A stretch of DNA of 64,000 nt from Paraburkholderia phenazinium (GCF_900142845.1 NZ_FSRU01000002.1:558001-622000), one strand, 5' to 3'; counted from the stretch's first letter, positions 19,612 through 29,556 are shown. Notes: generated by a model not told the origin, from the letters alone. Program-made: numbers and translations.

Positions 19612-20043
19612 TTACGCTTTGCCCTTGCCGAACAGCGACTCCAGACCACCGAGCGCACCGAGCACGCTCGTCGCGTTCAGTTGGCCTTCGGCGGGGACTT
19701 CACCGGTGGGCGTGGCGGCATTGACGACATGCGGCAGGATCTGCGACAGCAGTCCCGTGATCTGGTCAGGCTGTACACCGGCCTTGGCCGCGAGGTTGGT
19801 GACGGTGTCCGAGCCGAGCACGCTATGCAGCGCGTCCGCCGAGATAGGCTGATTCTCGCCGTTGCTGACCCACGAACTGATGATGTCGCCGGCCCCTTTG
19901 TCCTTGAACTGCTGGATCAGGCCGTTCAGGCCGCCCGGCTGGTTGTTGACGAATTCAAGCGCGGTGCTGATCAGGGCTTGCTGGCCGCCGCCGCCTTCAG
20001 GCGACTGGCCGAGCAGGGAACCGAAGGTGTCGAGTAGGCTCAT
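19612..20043 (-). CDS. YidB family (DUF937) protein
   Basis: 143-aa protein of the YidB/DUF937 family, whose function is unknown. Recognised from MSLLDTFGSLLG, ALISTALEFVNNQPGGLNGLIQQFKDKGAGDIISSWVSNGENQPIS and ALHSVLGSDTVTNLAAKAG. No signal peptide or transmembrane helix is evident. ATG 20043 matches the family N-terminus; an upstream in-frame start at 20169 would add 42 unconserved residues. The gene is converged upon by clpB and ends in their shared terminator. Confidence 0.85.
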   Translation of the reverse strand: MSLLDTFGSLLGQSPEGGGGQQALISTALEFVNNQPGGLNGLIQQFKDKGAGDIISSWVSNGENQPISADALHSVLGSDTVTNLAAKAGVQPDQITGLLSQILPHVVNAATPTGEVPAEGQLNATSVLGALGGLESLFGKGKA

Positions 20044-20182
20044 GACGGTCTCTCTTGAATGCCGACGTTCCGTAGAGACGCCGGCGGGTGAAAACGCCGC
20101 GCGGTTGCGCGGCACCGGTTGGATGGAAAGCAGGGCGTGGCCGATACCGGATGCGCTCGGGTGAAACACGTTAGATGAATCA

Positions 20183-20216
20183 CGTCAGGCGAACAGCTTA
20201 CCCCGTTCGCCTGACG
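20183..20216. terminator. Perfect 12-bp hairpin without U-run after the helix-hairpin-helix gene
   Basis: Arms CGTCAGGCGAAC (20183-20194) and GTTCGCCTGACG (20205-20216) are exact inverted repeats with a 10-nt loop, five bases past the stop of the minus-strand gene at 20221. No U-tract follows, so it may be a non-canonical terminator or an mRNA 3'-end stabiliser. Confidence 0.5.
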
Positions 20217-20220
20217 ACAA

Positions 20221-20844
20221 TCAGGCGCCCGAAGCGGCGGCAGCCGATGCCGCCTTGCTCTTCTTCGCCTTTTTCGATTTCGAGGCTTTGCCGCCCGAGG
20301 CTTCCGCGGGCGCGCTTGCCGCCGCTGCGGCCGGGGCGGAGGCAGCGGCTGCTTCGGATGCCGCCGCCTTGCTCTTCTTCTTCGACTTCGAAGCCTTGCC
20401 GCCCGATGCGGCCGCAGGCGCACTCGCGGCGGCGGTCGCCGGTGCGGGTGTCGCGGCCGGCGTCGTGGTGGCCGCCGTCGTATTCGTCGACGTGGCGACC
20501 TGGGTCTTCGTTGCCGGTGTGCTGGTGGCCGTCGTGCTCGACTTCGTGGCCGCCTTGGCGCCGGTCGGCGGGGTAGACGCGCCGTTGATCGTGAGACCGG
20601 CTGCTTCGAGGTTCGTCACCGACTTCGTGCCGATGCCTTTCACGCGTGCGGCGAGATCGTCCGCATCCTTGAACGGGCCGTTCTTGGTGCGTTCGTCGAT
20701 AATCGCTTTCGCATGAACCGGGCCGATGCCCTTGACGGTTTCAAGCGTCGCCTGATCGGCGGAATTGACTTCCACCGCAGAGGCGAAGGTGGCTGACAGC
20801 GACAGGGCCAAGGCAACGCAAAGCATAAGCAGCTTCTTCAGCAT
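20221..20844 (-). CDS. Exported helix-hairpin-helix (ComEA-like) protein with lysine/alanine-rich tail
   Basis: 207-aa protein. A signal peptide is clear (MLKKLLMLCVALALSLSATFASA, cleavage near residue 23). Residues 24-85 form two helix-hairpin-helix motifs (VNSADQATLETVKGIGPVHAKAIIDER and FKDADDLAARVKGIGTKSVTNL) as in the DNA-binding protein ComEA. The remaining ~120 residues are low complexity: T/A-rich, then A/S/K-rich with two near copies of SGGKASKSKK, resembling the tails of histone H1-like proteins. It may bind DNA in the periplasm, for example in DNA uptake; that is inference. The ATG at 20844 was chosen over 20907 because it begins the signal peptide. Confidence 0.82.
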   Translation of the reverse strand: MLKKLLMLCVALALSLSATFASAVEVNSADQATLETVKGIGPVHAKAIIDERTKNGPFKDADDLAARVKGIGTKSVTNLEAAGLTINGASTPPTGAKAATKSSTTATSTPATKTQVATSTNTTAATTTPAATPAPATAAASAPAAASGGKASKSKKKSKAAASEAAAASAPAAAAASAPAEASGGKASKSKKAKKSKAASAAAASGA

Positions 20845-21019
20845 GGCAAGCACTCCATTGAGGGCACAAAAAGTTAGCCGGGAACGGACGACGCATTCGG
20901 TCAGCACGCGCTGCGCTTAAGCATAGGATAAATCGCGCGGCCTTCTGATGAAAACCGCCGATTTATACCGATCGATTCGTGACAAGTAAATCATCGTGGA
21001 TACTATTTAAAGCTTTTGC

Positions 21020-23311
21020 CTATTTCGTAGGCCTTTGTGAGGCGATCGGTGCTGCGATGGTGCCAGTGCCAGTGCCAGTGCCAGTGCCGGGCGTGCGGGC
21101 TACCGCGCCGCGCACTTCGAAGTGCACTGCATCGGCAACGCTGCCGTCGGCATCCACCAGTTCCAGCAGATGGTGCCCGGGCCACGGCAACCAGGGCACG
21201 CGCGACGCGTGGCCGAGCGTCTTGCCGTCTAGACGCCATGTGCTCAAGGTCGACGTTTCGCTCGCGCGTTCGAATGAAATCCGCTGTCGCGAGGCAGGGA
21301 TGTCGGGGTCGAGCGCGAAGATCGTGCCGTCGGTGGGCGCGCCGATATGCACCGCGCCGCGCGTCGAAACCCGTTGCACGGCCGCGCCGGCATCCGCTGC
21401 GAGCGCGACGAGCGGGGTTTGCGTGCCGCGCAGGAACCAGTCGTCACGGGCGGGTTCGATGCCGTTTTCAAACGTGACGCGTGTTTGCATCACACCCGGT
21501 GGCGCGGCCGGCGGCGCGCTCGGCAAACGACGGTGCAGATAGCCGACTATCGCAGCCCACACCGGTGCCGCGCCGCTCACGCCGGACACGTCCCACATCG
21601 GCGTGCCGTCCGCATTGCCGACCCACACGCCCACCGTATAACGCGAGGTGAAGCCGACCGTCCAGTTATCGCGCATATCTTTGCTGGTGCCCGTTTTGAC
21701 CGCGGAGAAGAAGGGTGTGGCGAGCGGGCTATCGAAGCCGAAGGTGCGGGTACGCGCGTTGTTGTCCGACAGCACGCTGGTGATGATGAAGCTGACGTCG
21801 GCGTTGAAGACGCGCTGCGCCGCCCGGGTTGCGGTGTCGCCGGGTGCCGCCTGGCGACGCGGCAGATCGGCCGTGGATCCGGCGACCCCGCCATTGGCCA
21901 GCGCGCGATAGGCGTTAGTCAGCGCAAGCAGGGTGACGTCCGCGCTGCCGAGCGCGAGGCTATAGCCGTAGTAATCGCCGCTTTGCGTGAGCGGCAGACC
22001 GAGCGCCGTGAGGGTCTTCGCAAAGCGGTGCGGCGTCACCATCACCAGCGTGCGCACCGCCGGCACGTTCAGCGACGAGCCGAGCGCAGTGCGGACGCTG
22101 ACCCAGCCCTTGAAGTCCTTGTCGTAATTCTGCGGGATGTAGAGGCCGCCGCCGGCAGCGAGATCGAGCGGCGCGTCGTCGAGCAGGGACACCGTGGTGA
22201 GCCGCCGTTCGTCGATGGCCTGCGCATACAGGAACGGCTTGAGCGTCGAGCCGGCCTGGCGTAGCGCGAGTACCGCATCGACGTCGCGGGCGCCGGACAG
22301 CGCGCCCGACGAGCCGACCCACGCGCGCACCTCGCCGGTGGTGTTATCGAGCACTACCACGGCGCCATCCTGCACATTGCGCGGATGCGCGCGGGCATTC
22401 AGTTCAAGCAGCGTACGGGTGAGGGTGTCGCGTGCGAAACGTTGCAGCCTGGCGTCGAGCGTGGAGCGCACGCGCGTGCCGGCGACCGGATGCACTTCAG
22501 CCGCGATGCGCCGCGCGAAATGCGGCGCGAGGCCGTCGTCATCCGGCGTGAGGGAGAGGGTGGCCGGCGCAGGACGGGCGAATGCCAGTTGCACGAAACC
22601 GCCGAGGTTCGCGCATTGGCCGGCCGCTTGCATGTCGCGCAGAATCCGGCAGGCGCGTTCGCTGACTTTCGCGTAGGGCGCGTTCGGCGCGCGGATCAGC
22701 GCAGCGGCCACCGCCGCTTCGCGGTCGTTGAGTCCCGAAGGCGCCTTGCCGAACAGCGTCATCGAGATGGCCGACAAGCCGATCGTTTCGCCACGGAACG
22801 GCACGAGATTCAGATAGGCTTCGAGGATCTGGTCCTTGCGCCAGGAGCGCTCGAGCCACAATGCATTGACGGCCTGGCCGGCCTTCTGCGCGATCGAACG
22901 TTGTCCTGAACGTTGTGGGTCGTCGTCGAGCAGGCCGGTCAACTGCATGGTCACGGTCGACGCGCCGCGCGTGCGCGTATTCCACAGATTGGCCCAGGCG
23001 GCGCCCGCTGCGCCGCGCCAGTCGACTCCGCTGTGTTCGTAGAAGCGCTTGTCTTCGGAGACGACGATGGCCTGGCGCAACGCGGGCGAGACGTCGGCGA
23101 GCGCGACCCAGTCGCCGCGCCGCTCGCTGTGATCGATGCGCGTGCGCTGCAGCGGCTCGCCGTCGCGCGCGAGGAGCACCCAGTCCGAGCTGTGCCAGCG
23201 GGCGTGGACCTCGTCGAACGAGGGCAGCGCGAAGGCGCTGAGCGAGGTGCCGAGCAGGCTGATGCAGATCGTTGCGCGGGCGAGCCACGCCGGACAATCC
23301 GCACGTCTCAC
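21020..23311 (-). CDS. pbpC: Penicillin-binding protein 1C
   Basis: 763-aa periplasmic, membrane-anchored bifunctional peptidoglycan synthase of the PBP1C class. N-terminal signal/anchor (about 8-28), then a GT51 glycosyltransferase domain with EDKRFYEHSGVDWRGAA and GASTVTMQL. The transpeptidase domain has S355 in STLKPF (SxxK), SLN (SxN) and KTGTSKDMRDN (KTG). The C-terminal BiPBP_C domain follows. It starts at GTG 23311, which overlaps the TGA of the alpha-2-macroglobulin gene (GTGA), so translation is probably coupled. This yfhM-pbpC pairing is known in E. coli. The extreme C-terminus encodes a GTGTGTGTGT run from a hexanucleotide repeat. Confidence 0.95.
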   Translation of the reverse strand: MRRADCPAWLARATICISLLGTSLSAFALPSFDEVHARWHSSDWVLLARDGEPLQRTRIDHSERRGDWVALADVSPALRQAIVVSEDKRFYEHSGVDWRGAAGAAWANLWNTRTRGASTVTMQLTGLLDDDPQRSGQRSIAQKAGQAVNALWLERSWRKDQILEAYLNLVPFRGETIGLSAISMTLFGKAPSGLNDREAAVAAALIRAPNAPYAKVSERACRILRDMQAAGQCANLGGFVQLAFARPAPATLSLTPDDDGLAPHFARRIAAEVHPVAGTRVRSTLDARLQRFARDTLTRTLLELNARAHPRNVQDGAVVVLDNTTGEVRAWVGSSGALSGARDVDAVLALRQAGSTLKPFLYAQAIDERRLTTVSLLDDAPLDLAAGGGLYIPQNYDKDFKGWVSVRTALGSSLNVPAVRTLVMVTPHRFAKTLTALGLPLTQSGDYYGYSLALGSADVTLLALTNAYRALANGGVAGSTADLPRRQAAPGDTATRAAQRVFNADVSFIITSVLSDNNARTRTFGFDSPLATPFFSAVKTGTSKDMRDNWTVGFTSRYTVGVWVGNADGTPMWDVSGVSGAAPVWAAIVGYLHRRLPSAPPAAPPGVMQTRVTFENGIEPARDDWFLRGTQTPLVALAADAGAAVQRVSTRGAVHIGAPTDGTIFALDPDIPASRQRISFERASETSTLSTWRLDGKTLGHASRVPWLPWPGHHLLELVDADGSVADAVHFEVRGAVARTPGTGTGTGTGTIAAPIASQRPTK
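21061..21090 (+). repeat. Hexanucleotide repeat in the 3' end of pbpC
   Basis: Four exact TGCCAG units (21061-21084) and one TGCCGG unit, read on the plus strand, encode the Gly-Thr run near the C-terminus of PBP1C. Because the unit is six bases, copy-number change alters length without breaking the frame. Confidence 0.9.
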
Positions 23312-26300
23312 TTCGACACCGCCGGCACAGTACCTGCCGCGGGCACCACCACCAACGGCGCATTCGGCACCGCGCCAAAGGTCGACGGCGCGTAGAGCGC
23401 TTCGACACGCGTTGGCGGCAGACCGAACGTGCCGACGTTATTGAGCCGCACCGTGTACTCGACCGAGAATTTCCCCTTCGGCAAATAATCGTAGTAGGCC
23501 CGATAACCATCGAAACCGCGTTCGATAAATGCCGGCCACGCGCCACGGTCGGCATTGTCGCCGCTGTTTTCCCCTTGCGTGGCCGCCTCCGAGTCGCGTC
23601 CCAGACCCGAGCCGAGAATCGTCGCGCCGGCCGGCACGGGATCGTTGACGACGACCCAGGTCATGTCGGTCTGCGCGTCGATGTCCAGATGCACGCGCAC
23701 CACATCGCCGCGCGTATAGACGCCTTTCACAGCCGGATCGAGCGCGGTGATCGTCTTGGTGATGCGGTAGCCCGCCGCGAACGGCGTTTTCAACGGCACG
23801 GCGGCGAGACTTTCGATGGTCGCCCACGGCTTGCCGGTGCCGTCTTGCGTGAGCGTCAACTGCGCCGCTGCGCCTTGATTCACCGGCGGCCATGGCAGGA
23901 GCTGGCTACGGGTGTCCTTCGCCGGCGTGGCGGGTGTCGCCGAACTCGCCGCAGGGGATGCGGCGGCCTGGCTCCACGAGATCGTCTTGTCGAACGTGCC
24001 GAGCTGCAGCCGGGTCTGCCCGGCGACCGGCGTGCTTTCGAACACCTGCGAGAAACGCGCGACCGCGAGCGAACCCCACACGTTAGCGGTCGTGGTCTGC
24101 CACGCGCCGTTGCGTTGCAGCGCGAGCAGGCCGGCGACGAGGCGTGGCATCTCGTCCTTCCACGCGGGGGCGTCGGCGAAGGTGAGGACGGTGCGAGCGG
24201 CGTTGTCTTCAGTGCTGGTCATCAACCACCACAGATCGTCGTCGGCCTCGGTCGAGAACGTGAGGCGCGTGCCCTGATACGTGAGCCGTGCCCGCAGGAT
24301 CTGTTCGAGCTGCGCGCGCTTGTCGTCGCGCTGCGGGATATCCGCCACGCGCGACAGGATCGCGTAGTAGTCGAGCACGGCCGAAGTCGGCCACTGGTTC
24401 GGCGCGATCTCGATCGACTCGAGCATGCCCGGCTGCACCATCCCAAACCGCGACAGCGCCTCGAGCGCTTCGAGCTTGCGCAGATCGAGATCCTTGCGCG
24501 GCGCCCAGACATCGCGCTGGATCTTGCCTTGCACAAAGCTCACGAGGCCGGCTTCGAGTTTGCCGCGCACGTCGTCGGGCAGCGCGAAACGCGGATCGAG
24601 CTTCGCGGTTTCGTCGCTGGCGGCGAGCAGATACGCGCTCAGTGTCGGGCTGCCGTGACTGCCGCTGTCGTCGCTCGGCGGGAAGTAGTTGGCGAGGCCG
24701 TCGCGGTCGAGATAGACCGGCATCTTCGCCACCACCGCCTGCCATTGCGCGGGGTCGTGCAGACCGATCGCCCGCGAGGTTTGCTGTTCGAGGCAGTTGT
24801 ACGGATAGCGTTCGAACCAGCGACGCACACCGGGCATGCCGTCGGAGAGCTTCGACTGCAACGACACCGCAATGCCGCCGCGCAGCACGCCGGCTTGCGT
24901 CGTACTCGCGTCCGGCGGCGCGGCCACCGGCAACGACAGCGTGCCGTCGACCTGTTCAAGCGTGGCCTGTTGCACGGTCACGGGCAGCGCGGCGGTGACG
25001 CGCTGGGCGATCTTCAGGGCGTCGCTGGCGTGCGGGCCGCCTTGTTCGGCGGCGGCCACGCTCCACGTGAGCGCGCCGGACGGCCCATCGGCGAGGCCGT
25101 CGGGCGTCGTTACGTTCCAGGCGACTTCGCGTGCCGAGTCGGCCGCGAGGTCCACCGTTTGCGCTGCAAGCGCGAGACCCGGCACGTTCGGCGTGACCAC
25201 CACTTTCATCGCCCGGGCCGTCGTATTGCGCACCGTGAACTGGGCGCGGAAGACATCGCCTTCGCGCACGAGCGGCGGCAAGCCGGAGATCAGTTGCAGA
25301 TCCTGCGTGCTGCGAATCGACGTGCTGCCGGTGCCGAAGGTGCCCGGACCGACCGCCGCAATCGCGACGATGCGAAAACTCGTCAACGCGTCGTTGAGCG
25401 GCACGTCGAGTGAGGCGTCGCCGTTGGCGTCGAGCGTGACGCGCGGATTCCAGAGCAGCAGCGTGTCGAACAGTTCGCGCGTCGCGCTGTGACCGCCGCC
25501 GCCTCCGGCCGGCACAGCCTTGCGGCCGAAGTGACGGCGCCCGACGATCTCCATTTGCGCGGTCGATGTTTCGACGCCATAAGCGCGCCGTTCCAGCATG
25601 GCGTCGAGCAGGTCCCAGCTTTCGTTCGGCATCAGTTCGAGCAGGGCCTCGTCGACGGCGGCCACGGCGATCTGCGTGCCGGCGGGCGCGGGCTTGCCGC
25701 CCGGCATCTGCACGTGCAGCTTGATGTGGGCCTTGCCGCGCACGGTGTAGGACTTCGCGTCCGGCGTGACCGTCACAGCGAGCTTGTGCGCCGCCGTGCC
25801 CACCTTGATTTCGGCCATGCCGTAGCGGAACGCCGGCTTCGACAGATCGACGAGCGGCGTGGGCGCTTCGTATTGACGTCCCTCGTACCAGAACGCGCGG
25901 GCCCACTCGAGCGGCGCCTTCCAGCCCCAGGTGAAGAACGAATACCACGGCACTTCGTGGACCCGGCCGCGCAGTGCCAGCACCGACACGTACACGTTCG
26001 GCCCCCACGCCTCGTTAACCTTCAGTTCGACGGTCGGATCCTTGCCGTCCAGCTGGACGACGTGCGTCTCGAGGATGCCTTCGCGTTCGACCGCGACCAG
26101 CGCCGTGGCGAAGCGGAACGGCATGCGCACCTGGAAGCGCGCGGTCTCGCCGGGCTCATACGCTGTCTTCTCGGGCAGCACGTCGATGCGGTCGGTGTTT
26201 TCGCCGCCGAACCACAATTCGTCTTCGCGCGTGACCCAGACCGAACTGCTCGCCGTCGACACGTTGCCGTCGCCGTCTTTGGCCGTGACCACGAGGTCGA

Positions 26301-29300
26301 TGTTGCCCGCGTCGCGCAGCTTCGCGTCGCAGGCCAGGAGACCGTGGTCGTCGCTCTTGCCGCTGCACAGCGAGCCGAGGTCTTTGGTCTCGGTGTGGTT
26401 GTCGTAGGCATAGAAGCCGCCGACCATGCGCTTTCTCGAACTCGTCGTGATGCGCGCATAGCCGTGCACGTCGAGCGCCACGCCGGCGCGCGGCTTGCCT
26501 TGCAGGTCCACGGCAAGGGCCTTGACCGGCACCGTGTTGCCGACCGACACCCATTGCCCCGACTTGATGCCCGCGACTACCGCGGCAGGCCACAGCGTCG
26601 CGCCGCCGGAGAGCGTTTGCACCTCGCCGTTCGGATCGGCGAAGGTGGCTTCGAGCGCGAGGCGCTTGGGCGCGTCGACGTGCGGCAGGTTTTTCAGCGT
26701 CAAGGCGCCGGAGCCGTTGCGATCGAGCGTCACCGCCTGCTTGTCGGCGATCAGCTTGGCGCCGTCGTCGGCGGATTGCTGGGCGTCGCTGTCGCTGTCT
26801 TCGTCGTCCGAGGACGAGGTGTCGTCGCCGGTTTGCGGCGTATAGGGCGTGAAGCTGAAGTCCGGAAACGTGTCCGTGAAGCTGGGCGTCGTGCTCTTGA
26901 GCAAGGCGGACACCTGCACCGGCAGGTTCGAGGCCGCGCCGCCCGAGACGTAGTCGATCTGCAGCGCAAGCGGCGCTTCTTTAGCGGCCACCAGCGGATG
27001 GGTCTTCTCGTCGCGCACGGCAATCGTGCCTTTGAACACCGGCAAGCGGAATTCTTCTACACGGAAGCTACCCGACTCGTAGCTCATGGACGGCGAGCTG
27101 TTGCCGGAGGCGTTGTTGTCGCTATCGTCGGAGGCGTCACTGTCGTCGCCGTCGTTGCCATTGCTGCTACCACCGCTGCCGCTCGCCGCGCCGGAAGACG
27201 CCGTTGCGTTCGGATCGCCATCGTCTAGCGTGACGCTGTATTCGCCCAGTTTCGCCGCGACCGGAATCGTGAAGGTCGAATCGGCGCTATGGTCGGCGGC
27301 CCATTTGAGCGGCAGATGATAGGTCTGGCCACTGCCGAGATGACGAATCGTGACCCGGGTCGGATACTTTTGCGGATACGCGAAGCCGTGCAAGGTTTCG
27401 ACGCGGATCAGATGCTTCATCGAGACCGTCTCGCCGGCGCGCAACAGCGTGCGGTCGAAGACGGTATGCGCGCGCACGGTTTGCTCGATGCTGGTGTCGG
27501 TGGGCACGTTGAAACGCCAGGCCTCGATGCCGCGGTTCCAGTCCGAGCGCACGAAGGCCATGTCGGAACCGGTCTTCGGATCGTCGACGCGGGCCGAGAC
27601 GAAGAAGCCTTCGAAACTCCCTTCGCCGCATTCCTTCACAGGGGAGAGTGGCTTGTCGATGGTCAGCACGCCGTGCGCATCCGTTTTGCCCTCGGCGAGC
27701 GGGGCGCCGTTGCAGTCGCTCACCTGGATGGCGGCGTTCGGTACCGGCTGACCCTTGTCGAGCGAGGTCACCCACACCACGCTGTTTTCACGCCCTTGCT
27801 TGAAGTGCACACCGAGATTGGTGACGAGCACCGCAGTACGCACGTACATGGGTGCTTTCCTGCTGAGTAGCGACGCGCCGAGCGCGGGCGAGGCCAGTTC
27901 GATTACGTAGAAGCCCGGTTTCGTCACCGGCACGCCGACCACTTCGAATGGGCGCAGCGCCTTCGGATCTTCCTTCGGCAAGGCGAGGGTTTCGACGCCT
28001 CGCTGTCCCGCGAGCAGGGACAGCGAGCGGATGTCGATTTCAGGGTCTTTCTTGTTGTCGTCGCTGGATTCGTCCGGCGAACGCGGCACATACACCGGGT
28101 TCTTCGAGCGCTGCAGCAAGCCGGGCATCAGCGAGTCGATACCCGAGCGATTCATCGAATAGCCGTCGAACTGGTCGACGAGGCGCATCCACTTGCGGAT
28201 GTCGGTGTCCGCATCGACGCGCAGTGTGGTGAACTGCGCGTTGCCCGCATTCAGGCCCGCCACATGCAGATCCGCTTCGACGTTGCGCAGCGTCACCGGC
28301 ACGAGCGCGGGCATGTCCGGTTCCGCAAAACGTTCGATGATGCCGAACGTCCCCGACGAGAACTTGGCCAACGGCGGCATCGGCGCCGTGGTGGTCTTGA
28401 GCGGGAACAGGTCGGTGTTGGTGAGTGCGCGGCCGCTGACGTCCTTCAGGTTCGCGGGGATGTCGATGGTGAGCTCGGCGTGCTCGGGCAGCGGCGCCGC
28501 GAATTCCACCGTCGACGTTTCGGAATCCTTGTCATCGGGTTTGAAGGTAGGTGCGATCGTGCCGCCGGGGCCCTTGAGCGTGAGCTTTTCGGCGTCGGTC
28601 CGGCTGATCGGCGCGTTGAAGCGCACTTGCACCGGACGCAGCGGCGTACACGGCGCCTTGGCGTTTTCGCGCTCGCAGGAGAAGCTGGCGGCGAAGGGCT
28701 CGCGCACTGTGTAGTCGAAGCGGCGCTCGACGTCGTTGGCGAGACCGCTCGGGCCCGCCACGCCTACGCCGTAGACCAGTTGCATCTTGGTGGCGGCAGG
28801 CAACGTTTGCTGGCACTGGAGCGTCAGGATGCGAGCGGCATCTTTTTTCAGGCGGAAGTGCTTGAGCAGCGCCGCGCGTGCAGCGTCGTCGAGATTCTTG
28901 ACGGGGATGCGATTGCCGAGGCCGCTCGATTCGCACCAGACATGCTCGTGCACCGAGGCGTCCGTAGCCGGTCCGTTCAACTGCAGGACGAACGCCTGGT
29001 CTTCCTCGATCTCGCCGCTGTCAGGATGAATCTCCTGGACGAATGGGCCACCCGTTTGAAACGCGTAGCGGTGCGGACCCGTGATGGCGTGGCCGGCAAA
29101 CGATTTCAACCCGTCGTTGAGATCGACCGTGCAACTGAGGCCCGGCGGCAGGTCTGCGGTGAAGTCCCAGGCCCAGGTCTTGTCGTCGATCCAGTGCGCC
29201 TCGCCGCCGCTCGCGGCTGCGTCGTTGCAATGCACCTGGGCGGGCGCCGCGGCCGAGGCCGAGCCGAAGGCGATCATCGCTTCGTCGAACTTGACGACCA

Positions 29301-29442
29301 CTTGCCGAACCTGCGCCACCTTGCCTTGCGGCGACACGCTGGTGATGCGTGCTGCATCGGCGCGCCACGACGAGGTAGCCAGCAGGGCGAGCGCTGCTAT
29401 CGTTGCCCACATCCACGTCCATCTGAGGGTGCCGCTTCGCAT
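23308..29442 (-). CDS. Bacterial alpha-2-macroglobulin (YfhM-like) protease trap
   Basis: 2044-aa exported protein that would trap host or rival proteases in the periplasm. A signal peptide covers about residues 1-30; there is no clear lipobox, unlike lipoprotein YfhM of E. coli. Macroglobulin-like domains fill the first ~1100 residues (including an aspartate/serine-rich segment around 740-790), followed by the A2M bait/core region. The thioester motif CLEQ is intact with Cys1550 in RYPYNCLEQQTSRAI, then the thioester domain of alpha/alpha repeats. It overlaps pbpC by four bases; in the known model the trap protects the periplasm while PBP1C repairs the wall after breaches. Confidence 0.95.
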   Translation of the reverse strand: MRSGTLRWTWMWATIAALALLATSSWRADAARITSVSPQGKVAQVRQVVVKFDEAMIAFGSASAAAPAQVHCNDAAASGGEAHWIDDKTWAWDFTADLPPGLSCTVDLNDGLKSFAGHAITGPHRYAFQTGGPFVQEIHPDSGEIEEDQAFVLQLNGPATDASVHEHVWCESSGLGNRIPVKNLDDAARAALLKHFRLKKDAARILTLQCQQTLPAATKMQLVYGVGVAGPSGLANDVERRFDYTVREPFAASFSCERENAKAPCTPLRPVQVRFNAPISRTDAEKLTLKGPGGTIAPTFKPDDKDSETSTVEFAAPLPEHAELTIDIPANLKDVSGRALTNTDLFPLKTTTAPMPPLAKFSSGTFGIIERFAEPDMPALVPVTLRNVEADLHVAGLNAGNAQFTTLRVDADTDIRKWMRLVDQFDGYSMNRSGIDSLMPGLLQRSKNPVYVPRSPDESSDDNKKDPEIDIRSLSLLAGQRGVETLALPKEDPKALRPFEVVGVPVTKPGFYVIELASPALGASLLSRKAPMYVRTAVLVTNLGVHFKQGRENSVVWVTSLDKGQPVPNAAIQVSDCNGAPLAEGKTDAHGVLTIDKPLSPVKECGEGSFEGFFVSARVDDPKTGSDMAFVRSDWNRGIEAWRFNVPTDTSIEQTVRAHTVFDRTLLRAGETVSMKHLIRVETLHGFAYPQKYPTRVTIRHLGSGQTYHLPLKWAADHSADSTFTIPVAAKLGEYSVTLDDGDPNATASSGAASGSGGSSNGNDGDDSDASDDSDNNASGNSSPSMSYESGSFRVEEFRLPVFKGTIAVRDEKTHPLVAAKEAPLALQIDYVSGGAASNLPVQVSALLKSTTPSFTDTFPDFSFTPYTPQTGDDTSSSDDEDSDSDAQQSADDGAKLIADKQAVTLDRNGSGALTLKNLPHVDAPKRLALEATFADPNGEVQTLSGGATLWPAAVVAGIKSGQWVSVGNTVPVKALAVDLQGKPRAGVALDVHGYARITTSSRKRMVGGFYAYDNHTETKDLGSLCSGKSDDHGLLACDAKLRDAGNIDLVVTAKDGDGNVSTASSSVWVTREDELWFGGENTDRIDVLPEKTAYEPGETARFQVRMPFRFATALVAVEREGILETHVVQLDGKDPTVELKVNEAWGPNVYVSVLALRGRVHEVPWYSFFTWGWKAPLEWARAFWYEGRQYEAPTPLVDLSKPAFRYGMAEIKVGTAAHKLAVTVTPDAKSYTVRGKAHIKLHVQMPGGKPAPAGTQIAVAAVDEALLELMPNESWDLLDAMLERRAYGVETSTAQMEIVGRRHFGRKAVPAGGGGGHSATRELFDTLLLWNPRVTLDANGDASLDVPLNDALTSFRIVAIAAVGPGTFGTGSTSIRSTQDLQLISGLPPLVREGDVFRAQFTVRNTTARAMKVVVTPNVPGLALAAQTVDLAADSAREVAWNVTTPDGLADGPSGALTWSVAAAEQGGPHASDALKIAQRVTAALPVTVQQATLEQVDGTLSLPVAAPPDASTTQAGVLRGGIAVSLQSKLSDGMPGVRRWFERYPYNCLEQQTSRAIGLHDPAQWQAVVAKMPVYLDRDGLANYFPPSDDSGSHGSPTLSAYLLAASDETAKLDPRFALPDDVRGKLEAGLVSFVQGKIQRDVWAPRKDLDLRKLEALEALSRFGMVQPGMLESIEIAPNQWPTSAVLDYYAILSRVADIPQRDDKRAQLEQILRARLTYQGTRLTFSTEADDDLWWLMTSTEDNAARTVLTFADAPAWKDEMPRLVAGLLALQRNGAWQTTTANVWGSLAVARFSQVFESTPVAGQTRLQLGTFDKTISWSQAAASPAASSATPATPAKDTRSQLLPWPPVNQGAAAQLTLTQDGTGKPWATIESLAAVPLKTPFAAGYRITKTITALDPAVKGVYTRGDVVRVHLDIDAQTDMTWVVVNDPVPAGATILGSGLGRDSEAATQGENSGDNADRGAWPAFIERGFDGYRAYYDYLPKGKFSVEYTVRLNNVGTFGLPPTRVEALYAPSTFGAVPNAPLVVVPAAGTVPAVSK

Positions 29443-29556
29443 CGACCGCGCTCCTGTTCGCTTACAGAATGCTGGCGATTCTACCGGACGATCATCAGTA
29501 TCCCCAACCTTGTTAAACGTCGGAAAATCCCGATGGTCGATGACAATGCAAATCGC

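Noticed and set aside
21061..21090. Hexanucleotide repeat considered as a CRISPR or phase-switch element
   Set aside because: Units are six bases, contiguous and coding; no spacers, and copy change keeps the frame, so it is neither a CRISPR nor an on/off switch.
25489..27228. Open frame of 579 codons on the plus strand
   Set aside because: Antisense within the alpha-2-macroglobulin gene; no domain text.
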